Source: Vitreoscilla sp. (GTDB lineage Bacteria > Pseudomonadota > Gammaproteobacteria > Burkholderiales > Burkholderiaceae). Taken from it: DNA of 9,568 bases. Positions within the stretch are counted from its first letter, which is position 1. Each line of letters begins with the position of its first letter. The position numbers were made by a program, and so were the translations under genes. The notes under the pieces were generated by a model. The model saw only the letters and a program-made list of their open reading frames with translations, was not told the DNA's origin and ran no database searches. The stretch spans positions 1-9,568 of the forward strand of contig JACMOG010000207.1 of assembly GCA_014378125.1 (NCBI GenBank), written 5' to 3'. This document shows positions 1 through 4,809 of the stretch, in pieces.

Positions 1-20
1 CAGCTGCTGCTCCGGGGACT

Positions 21-64
21 GGTGTCAGGCATTGCCTGCGCTTACGCAGGAGATGCCAGACCCC
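21..64. repeat. Long imperfect inverted repeat upstream of the rpsF promoter
   Basis: A stem-loop is centred on the loop CTTA (41-44). Its core is CCTGCG (35-40) paired with CGCAGG (45-50). It is extended by GGCAT (28-32) with ATGCC (53-57), GTC (24-26) with GAC (59-61) and GG (21-22) with CC (63-64), with short mismatches between the blocks. No T-run follows, so it is not a typical intrinsic terminator. It overlaps the place where a -35 box would lie for the -10 element at 76-81. It could be the end of an upstream transcript, an operator, or a dispersed repeat. The structure is seen directly; its role is unknown. Confidence 0.5.
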
Positions 65-72
65 TTGCGCTG

Positions 73-81
73 TGCTATGAT
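73..81 (+). promoter_or_regulatory. Candidate extended -10 promoter of the rpsF operon
   Basis: The sequence TGCTATGAT contains TATGAT (76-81), five of six matches to the sigma-70 -10 consensus, preceded by the TGn extended -10 motif (73-75). No good -35 hexamer lies 16-18 bp upstream, where the sequence is part of an inverted repeat; an extended -10 can compensate for this. Transcription would start near 88, leaving a leader of about 110 nt before rpsF. Confidence 0.5.
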
Positions 82-87
82 CGCAGG

Positions 88-197
88 CTTTCCTTGCCGT
101 ACCCGGGTGGTTTTTGCGTCTCCAAGACGCGAAGGCCTTAGTTGACGCTTTCGGGGCGGCTTCATTCCAGCTCGCTGGAAATCCACAAGGAGTGTCC
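88..197 (+). promoter_or_regulatory. Structured 5' leader of rpsF, possible S6:S18 autoregulatory site
   Basis: Two perfect hairpins lie in this untranslated stretch. GCGTCT (116-121) pairs with AGACGC (125-130), and TTCCAG (165-170) pairs with CTGGAA (175-180). The second ends seven bases before the Shine-Dalgarno AAGGAG (187-192), so its stability could influence ribosome access. Many bacteria carry an rpsF leader RNA bound by the S6:S18 complex, with a CCG trinucleotide near a hairpin. A CCG occurs at 97-99, but I could not fold the region into the published motif with confidence. Assignment to that family is inferred from position only. Confidence 0.35.
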
Positions 198-566
198 ATG
201 CGTCACTATGAAATCGTTCTGCTGATCCATCCGGATCAAAGCGAACAAGTTCCGGCCATGCTGGAACGCTACAAGGCCCTCGTCACCAACTCCGGTGGCA
301 AGGTGATCCGACTGGAAGACTGGGGCCGCCGCCAGCTGGCCTACTCGATCCAGAAGCTTGCCAAGGCTCACTACATCTGCATCAACATCGAATGCGGAAA
401 TGAAGCCCTGAAAGAGCTGGAAACCGGCTTCCGCTTCAACGACGCCGTCCTGCGCCACCTCACGGTGCTGCGCGACAAGGCCGACACCGCCCCGTCCGTC
501 ATGATGAAGGCCGTGGAGAAGGAAGAAGCCCGCAAGTCGGCATCGTCGCAGGAGGCGACGGCCTGA
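198..566 (+). CDS. rpsF: 30S ribosomal protein S6
   Basis: This 122-residue protein is S6, which sits on the platform of the 30S subunit as a heterodimer with S18 and contacts 16S rRNA. It starts [18 protein letters not shown], the characteristic first beta strand of S6. The conserved [16 protein letters not shown] segment is at about residues 34-49, and [12 protein letters not shown] is at about 84-95. The C-terminal tail from about residue 100 is charged and of low complexity, common in S6. The start at 198 is chosen because AAGGAG lies five bases upstream and the family begins here; an in-frame TTG at 114 would add 28 unrelated residues. It is the first gene of the operon, with priB starting 32 bp downstream. 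Confidence 0.97.
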   Translation: MRHYEIVLLIHPDQSEQVPAMLERYKALVTNSGGKVIRLEDWGRRQLAYSIQKLAKAHYICINIECGNEALKELETGFRFNDAVLRHLTVLRDKADTAPSVMMKAVEKEEARKSASSQEATA

Positions 567-598
567 AGGCAACCGCCGCGTTTGCCTGAGCCGCAGCG

Positions 599-883
599 AT
601 GAATCGATTGATTCTCTCTGCCGAGCTGGTGGAACGCGGTGCGACCCGGTACACCCCGGCCGGACTTCCAGCGCTCGACCTGAGCCTGAAGCACGAATCC
701 GAGGTAGTAGAAGACAAGCAGCCCCGCAAGGTCGTCATGACGATCCGGGCGGTGGCGATCGGTGGAATCACGCGAAAGATCGCGACCCTGGCCCTCGGGC
801 AGGTCGCCAGCTACGCCGGCTTCATCGCCCCCTCCCGCAATGCGAAGGGGCTTGTCTTCCACGTCACCGAAGTCGACGCCTGA
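599..883 (+). CDS. priB: Primosomal replication protein N (PriB)
   Basis: PriB is a small dimeric OB-fold protein that binds single-stranded DNA and links PriA to DnaT in replication restart. The 94-residue product starts MNRLILSAELVERGATRYTP, matching the N-terminal strand of PriB, which resembles single-stranded DNA-binding protein. It continues with ALDLSLKHES (about 28-37) and GQVASYAGFIAPSRNAKGLV (about 67-86), which fit later OB strands. The length is close to that of E. coli PriB (104). It lacks an obvious equivalent of the E. coli DNA-contacting tryptophan in the middle of the protein. No strong Shine-Dalgarno precedes the ATG (only CCGCAGCG), so translation may depend on coupling to rpsF. 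Its place between rpsF and rpsR is typical of beta- and gammaproteobacteria and supports the call. Confidence 0.93.
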   Translation: MNRLILSAELVERGATRYTPAGLPALDLSLKHESEVVEDKQPRKVVMTIRAVAIGGITRKIATLALGQVASYAGFIAPSRNAKGLVFHVTEVDA

Positions 884-934
884 CAGCACGTCCCCCATTT
901 CCATTCATTCGGATCATTTTCCAGAGGTCATCGC

Positions 935-1219
935 ATGCCCCCGCCGAAATCAAGGTTTTCCAAGGACAAGCGCCCCAAGCGCAACCAGCAATCCCTGCTG
1001 TTCCGCCGCAAGCGCTTCTGCCGTTTCACGGTCGCCAAGGTCGATCACATCGACTACAAGGACGTTGACGTCCTGCGCGATTTCGTTGGTGAAAACGGCA
1101 AGATCACGCCGGCTCGCCTCACCGGCACCCGCGCGTTCTACCAGCGTCAGCTGACCACCGCCATCAAGCGCGCGCGCTTCCTGGCGCTGCTGCCGTACAG
1201 CGACCAACACCGCGTCTGA
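935..1219 (+). CDS. rpsR: 30S ribosomal protein S18
   Basis: S18 binds S6 on the 30S platform and contacts 16S rRNA and the mRNA path. The 94-residue product contains the family core: [17 protein letters not shown] (about 35-51), [19 protein letters not shown] (about 55-73) and [14 protein letters not shown] (about 77-90). The N-terminus is an arginine- and lysine-rich extension that makes it longer than the 75-residue E. coli protein, as is usual in Burkholderiales. GAGGT (924-928) lies six bases before the ATG. The TGA stop is part of TGAGGAG, which also forms the Shine-Dalgarno of rplI, so translation of the two genes is probably coupled. Confidence 0.97.
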   Translation: MPPPKSRFSKDKRPKRNQQSLLFRRKRFCRFTVAKVDHIDYKDVDVLRDFVGENGKITPARLTGTRAFYQRQLTTAIKRARFLALLPYSDQHRV

Positions 1220-1232
1220 GGAGACATCCACC

Positions 1233-1685
1233 ATGCAAATCATCCTGCTGGAAAAGGTCGGCAACCTCGGTAACCTGGGCGACGTCGTCAAGGTCAAGGA
1301 CGGCTACGCACGCAACTTCCTGATCCCGACCCGCGTGGCACGTCGTGCCACCGCGTCCGCGATCCAGGAATTCGAAGTCAAGCGCGTCGAGCTCGAAAAG
1401 GCCGCCGCCGAGAAGCTGGCCACCGCGCGAGCGTTCGGCGAGAAGCTGGCCGGCAAGACCGTCCGCATCTCGCAGAAGGCCGGCGTCGACGGTCGCCTGT
1501 TCGGTTCGGTCACCAACGCCGACATCGCCGAAGCCCTCACCAAGAACGGCTTCGATGTGGCCAAGTCGCAAGTGCGCCTGCCCAACGGGCCGCTGAAGAC
1601 CGTCGGCGAGCACGCCGTGGCCGTTGCCGCGCACACGGACGTCGTCGTCGACGTCACGGTGCAGGTCGTCGCCGAGCAAGACTAA
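1233..1685 (+). CDS. rplI: 50S ribosomal protein L9
   Basis: L9 binds 23S rRNA near the L1 stalk with its N-terminal domain, and its C-terminal domain projects from the ribosome on a long helix. The 150-residue product matches E. coli L9 (149). It starts [19 protein letters not shown] and carries the L9 signature around GYARNFLIP (about residues 26-34). The connecting helix runs from about 43 to 74 and is rich in Glu, Lys and Ala. The C-terminal domain includes [17 protein letters not shown] (about 86-102). The Shine-Dalgarno GAGGAG (1218-1223) overlaps the rpsR stop. It is the last gene of the operon; a strong terminator follows 42 bp after its stop. Confidence 0.97.
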   Translation: MQIILLEKVGNLGNLGDVVKVKDGYARNFLIPTRVARRATASAIQEFEVKRVELEKAAAEKLATARAFGEKLAGKTVRISQKAGVDGRLFGSVTNADIAEALTKNGFDVAKSQVRLPNGPLKTVGEHAVAVAAHTDVVVDVTVQVVAEQD

Positions 1686-1694
1686 GCGCTTCTC

Positions 1695-1711
1695 GCGGGC
1701 CTGGTGCCCGC
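1695..1711 (+). other. Small GC hairpin after rplI
   Basis: GCGGGC (1695-1700) pairs perfectly with GCCCGC (1706-1711) around a five-base loop, just after the rplI stop and just before the main terminator. It has no T-tract. It may stabilise the 3' end of the ribosomal operon mRNA. Confidence 0.4.
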
Positions 1712-1726
1712 CTGCAAAGCTCGAGA

Positions 1727-1751
1727 GGGCCGACTCGCGTCGGCCCTTTTT
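1727..1751 (+). terminator. Intrinsic terminator of the rpsF-priB-rpsR-rplI operon
   Basis: GGGCCGAC (1727-1734) and GTCGGCCC (1739-1746) form a perfect 8-bp GC-rich stem with a TCGC loop. TTTTT (1747-1751) follows directly. This is a classical Rho-independent terminator on the + strand. It implies that most transcription stops here and that dnaB needs its own promoter or read-through. Confidence 0.93.
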
Positions 1752-1796
1752 CATTGGCGCTCCCGCTGTGCGTGCAGCAGGTATGAGGACGAACAT

Positions 1797-2213
1797 GTGC
1801 CAGCCATCACCGGCGGATGTCCGCAGGGCCCGACGCAGGCCGACCCCAATGCCCGTGGCAGCGCCCATCAGCCGGTGCTGTTCACCGCGCTGAACTCGCC
1901 CATCCCCGACCAGGTGCTGCCCCAGCTCGCGCATGCTGGCGCCGACATCGACGCGATCTGGGGCAACAACACCGCGGTGCAGTCCGCCACGATCGGCCTC
2001 ACCTGGAAGGCCGCCGAGACGCTGCTGTCGCTCGGCGCCGATCCCGCGCTGAAGAACCCGCATGGAGAGGACGCCGGCGCCGTGTTCTGTTCGTTGCTGG
2101 AGCGGCTCAAGCCGACGCCCACCAACCACCGGGCGGTCTTCGCGGTGGGCAGCGCGCTCGAGGCCCGCGGCCTGTCCCTGGCCTGCGACGACAAGCTGGC
2201 CCAGTTTCGCTGA
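1797..2213 (+). CDS. Short ankyrin-repeat protein, probably with a damaged 5' end
   Basis: The frame encodes about 138 residues from a GTG at 1797. Three ankyrin-like units are visible: ADPNARGSAHQPVLFTAL (from residue 15), ADIDAIWGNNTAVQSATIGL (from 49) and ADPALKNPHGEDAGAVF (from 81). The C-terminus is helical, with no signal peptide or membrane segment. Ankyrin repeats mediate protein-protein contacts; the partner is unknown. The N-terminus is not convincing. An ATG at 1795 has GAGG (1785-1788) six bases upstream, and it reads MCQPSPADVRRA in frame +1, which would be a natural first ankyrin helix; the ADPNARG continuation is in frame +3. This suggests a net loss of one base (modulo three) between about 1825 and 1845, by mutation or error. 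The open frame also extends upstream through the terminator to a GTG at 1704, which I consider non-coding. The gene sits between rplI and dnaB. Confidence 0.5.
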   Translation: MPAITGGCPQGPTQADPNARGSAHQPVLFTALNSPIPDQVLPQLAHAGADIDAIWGNNTAVQSATIGLTWKAAETLLSLGADPALKNPHGEDAGAVFCSLLERLKPTPTNHRAVFAVGSALEARGLSLACDDKLAQFR

Positions 2214-2215
2214 GG

Positions 2216-2245
2216 CAAGCCGATCGTTCGGCCGCGGCCGGCTTG
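2216..2245. repeat. Inverted repeat downstream of the ankyrin gene
   Basis: CAAGCCG (2216-2222) and CGGCTTG (2239-2245) form a perfect 7-bp stem. The enclosed 16 bases include the palindrome GGCCGCGGCC (2230-2239, partly shared with the arm). No T-tract follows on either strand. It lies in the 118-bp gap before dnaB and could mark the 3' end of the ankyrin transcript. No convincing dnaB promoter was found in this gap. Confidence 0.35.
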
Positions 2246-2331
2246 TCCCCGCGATTTACAGATGATCTCCACAGAGTTGTCCCCAGGCCGGGCAGGCAGG
2301 GCAGCGCTGCCGACCCTATGATTCAAGGCTC

Positions 2332-4809
2332 ATGACTACCGTTTTCGACTCCGCATTGCCCCGCCGCGGTGAATCCCGCGATGAAGACGTCGCCAAGCTG
2401 CGCGTGCCCCCCCAGTCCATCGAAGCCGAGCAGAGCGTGCTGGGCGGCCTCCTGCTGGACAACGGCGCCTGGGATCGCGCGGCCGACGTCGTCACCGAGG
2501 CCGACTTCTACCGCTTCGAGCACAAGATCATCTTCGGTGCCATCGGCGCGCTGATCGGCGCCAGCAAGCCCGCCGACGTCATCACCGTCTACGAGCACCT
2601 GCAGATGGCCGGCAAGGCCGACGACTCGGGCGGCCTGCAATACCTGAACGCACTGGCGCAGAGCGTGCCGAGCGCGGCCAACATGCGCCGCTACGCGGAG
2701 ATCGTGCGCGAGCGCGCCATCCTGCGCAAGCTCATCTCCGCCAGCGACGAGATCTCGACCAACGCGTTCAATCCGCAGGGCCGCTCCGTCACGCAGATCC
2801 TTGACGAGGCCGAAGGCAAGATCTTCAAGATCGGCGAGGAAGGCAACCGCAACAAGCAGGGCTTCCAGAGCATGGACGTGCTCGCGGTGCAGCTGATCGA
2901 CCGCGTCACCGAGCTGGCCGAGAACGGCGCCGAGGACGTCACCGGCGTGCGCACCGGCTTCTACGACATGGACCGCAACACGGCGGGCCTGCAGCCGGGC
3001 GACCTGATCATCCTGGCGGCACGGCCGTCGATGGGCAAGGCGCAGCCGCTCGACGCCAAGGTGCGCACGCTGACCGGCTGGAAGCCCATGGGCGAGCTCG
3101 AGGTGGGCGACGCCGTCGCGTCGGTGGACGGCCGTCCGTCCATCGTCACGGGCGTCTACCCGCAGGGCGAGCGCCAGGTCTGGCGCATGCGCTTTTCCGA
3201 CGGCCGTTCCGCCGAATCCTGCGCCGAGCACCTGTGGAAGGTGAGCTGCCGCCATTGGCCGGAGCCCAAGGTGCTGCGCACCGAAGAGATCCAGGCACTG
3301 CTCACGAAGAAGCGTTACCAGGATCGGATGTGGATCGAACGCGCCACCGGCGACTTCGGCCACCAGGATGCGTTGCCGATCGACCCGTGGTTGCTGGGCG
3401 CGCTGATCGGCGACGACTGCCTCACCGGCACCGGCTCCGTGCGGTTCTCCACGGCCTCGCCCCGGATCCTGGAGCTCGTGGGCGCGCGCGCGCGCGCGGG
3501 CAAGGGCATGGACGTGGTCCATGCCGGGGCCTACGACTACCGAATCGTGCGCGAGGATCGCGGGCACCCCATGGGGTATGCCGGATCGCAGCCGAATCCG
3601 CTGCGCGTCGCGCTCGAGGCGCTGCAGCTTTCGGGCCTGCCCAGCGATCGCAAGTTCATCCCCCGCCTGTATCTCGAGGCCAGCCGCGAGCGGCGCCTCG
3701 ATGTGTTGCGTGGATTGCTCGACACCGATGGCTGGGTCGAGACCTGGCGCAGCGTGCGCTATTCCACCTCCAGCCGCCGACTGGCCGACGACACTGCTGA
3801 ACTGGTGCGTTCGCTGGGCGGCTGGTGCTCGATCAGCACCAAGCAACCGCACTTCACCAACGTTGCCGGCCTTCGCGTGCCCGGCCCGCCGGCGTACGTG
3901 CTTCACATCTCGCACCCCGAGCCGCGTTCGTTGTTTCTGCTGTCCGAGAAGCAGGCAAGGGCGCCCGAACGTTGGCAACGCGAGAAGCGGCTCACGATCA
4001 GCGCCATCGAGCCCACGCGCGTGGCGCCTTGCCAATGCATTTCGGTGAGCCACCCAGAGCGCCTGTACATCACCGACGGCGACGTCGTCACGCACAACAC
4101 CGCGTTCGCGCTGAACATCGCCGAGAACGTCTCCGTCAACGAAGGCCTGCCGGTCGTCGTGTTCTCCATGGAAATGGGCGCCTCGCAACTGGCGCTGCGG
4201 ATGGTCGGCTCGCAAGGCCGCATCGACCAGCAGCACCTGCGCACGGGCCGGCTCGACAACGACGAGTGGGGCCGGCTGACCGAGGCCGTGGAGCGTCTGT
4301 CGAAGTCGTCGGTGTTCATCGACGAGACGCCCGCGCTCACGGGCCCGGAGCTGCGCGCCCGCGCCCGCCGCCAGGCGCGCCAGTGCGGCCAGCTGGGCCT
4401 GATCGTCATCGACTACCTGCAGCTGATGAGCGGCTCGGGCAATGCCACCGAGAATCGCGCCACCGAGATCGGCGAGATCTCGCGGGGCCTGAAGGCGCTG
4501 GCCAAGGAACTCAACTGCCCGGTGATCGCGCTGTCGCAGCTGAACCGAAGCGTGGAGACGCGTCCCGACAAGCGCCCGATGATGTCCGACCTGCGCGAAT
4601 CCGGCGCCATCGAGCAGGACGCGGACATCATCATGTTCATCTACCGCGACGAGTACTACAACAAGGAGACGAAGGAGCCGGGCGTCGCCGAGATCATCAT
4701 CGCCAAGCAGCGGAATGGTCCGGTGGGCACCACCAAGCTGGCGTTCCTGCGGCAGTGGACGAAGTTCGAGAACCTGGCGCCGGACTACCAGGGGCCGGGC
4801 GAGTATTAA
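2332..4809 (+). CDS. dnaB: Replicative DNA helicase DnaB, precursor interrupted by an intein
   Basis: DnaB is the hexameric 5'-3' helicase that opens the replication fork. The 825-residue precursor comprises a 236-residue N-extein, a 353-residue intein and a 236-residue C-extein. Spliced DnaB would be 472 residues, almost exactly E. coli size (471). The N-terminal domain spans about residues 25-130. The RecA-like motor begins near 190 and reaches Walker A at ARPSMGK (230-236), where the intein interrupts it; TAFALNIAENV resumes at 590. The other helicase motifs are intact: FSMEMG (611-616), Walker B LIVIDYLQLM (690-699, Asp694), ALSQLNRSVE (733-742), DLRESGAIEQDAD (753-765) and AKQRNGPVGT (791-800) with the arginine finger region. 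The ATG at 2332 has only AAGG three bases upstream. The TAA overlaps the stop codon of the convergent kinase gene. An unspliced protein should lack ATPase activity because the P-loop is split. Confidence 0.97.
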   Translation: MTTVFDSALPRRGESRDEDVAKLRVPPQSIEAEQSVLGGLLLDNGAWDRAADVVTEADFYRFEHKIIFGAIGALIGASKPADVITVYEHLQMAGKADDSGGLQYLNALAQSVPSAANMRRYAEIVRERAILRKLISASDEISTNAFNPQGRSVTQILDEAEGKIFKIGEEGNRNKQGFQSMDVLAVQLIDRVTELAENGAEDVTGVRTGFYDMDRNTAGLQPGDLIILAARPSMGKAQPLDAKVRTLTGWKPMGELEVGDAVASVDGRPSIVTGVYPQGERQVWRMRFSDGRSAESCAEHLWKVSCRHWPEPKVLRTEEIQALLTKKRYQDRMWIERATGDFGHQDALPIDPWLLGALIGDDCLTGTGSVRFSTASPRILELVGARARAGKGMDVVHAGAYDYRIVREDRGHPMGYAGSQPNPLRVALEALQLSGLPSDRKFIPRLYLEASRERRLDVLRGLLDTDGWVETWRSVRYSTSSRRLADDTAELVRSLGGWCSISTKQPHFTNVAGLRVPGPPAYVLHISHPEPRSLFLLSEKQARAPERWQREKRLTISAIEPTRVAPCQCISVSHPERLYITDGDVVTHNTAFALNIAENVSVNEGLPVVVFSMEMGASQLALRMVGSQGRIDQQHLRTGRLDNDEWGRLTEAVERLSKSSVFIDETPALTGPELRARARRQARQCGQLGLIVIDYLQLMSGSGNATENRATEIGEISRGLKALAKELNCPVIALSQLNRSVETRPDKRPMMSDLRESGAIEQDADIIMFIYRDEYYNKETKEPGVAEIIIAKQRNGPVGTTKLAFLRQWTKFENLAPDYQGPGEY
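3040..4098 (+). mobile_element. Class 3 intein with LAGLIDADG homing endonuclease, in the DnaB P-loop
   Basis: These 353 codons (precursor residues 237-589) separate SMGK from TAFAL, between the Walker A Lys and Thr. Block A reads AQPLDAKVRTLTGWKPMGEL with Ala at position 1, so the usual N-terminal Cys or Ser nucleophile is absent. Block B contains CAEHLW with His64 and Trp66. Block F is CQCISV with Cys333 at the position of the internal nucleophile. Block G ends VVTHN followed by Thr+1. Trp66, Cys333 and Thr351 form the WCT triplet that defines class 3 inteins, in which the block F Cys attacks the N-terminal splice junction directly. The central region carries two LAGLIDADG motifs: LLGALIGDDC (118-127) and LRGLLDTDGWV (223-233). 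A block D lysine (Lys205 in RKFIP) is also present. Both the splicing and the endonuclease parts look intact. Boundaries come from perfect restoration of the DnaB P-loop. Confidence 0.95.

Noticed and set aside
114..197. TTG start at 114 giving a longer S6
   Set aside because: The added 28 residues are unlike S6 and cover the structured leader. The ATG at 198 has an ideal Shine-Dalgarno.
1704..1796. GTG start at 1704 for the ankyrin protein
   Set aside because: It would place the operon terminator inside the coding region and adds a segment with no ankyrin character.
1164..2129. A 321-codon - strand open frame across rplI and the ankyrin gene
   Set aside because: It runs antisense through L9 and the terminator and has no domain, so it is a shadow.
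2317..2322. TATGAT as a -10 box for dnaB
   Set aside because: It lies only 9 bp before the ATG, which would make a nearly leaderless mRNA, and no -35 element is at the right distance. It is kept only as a possibility.
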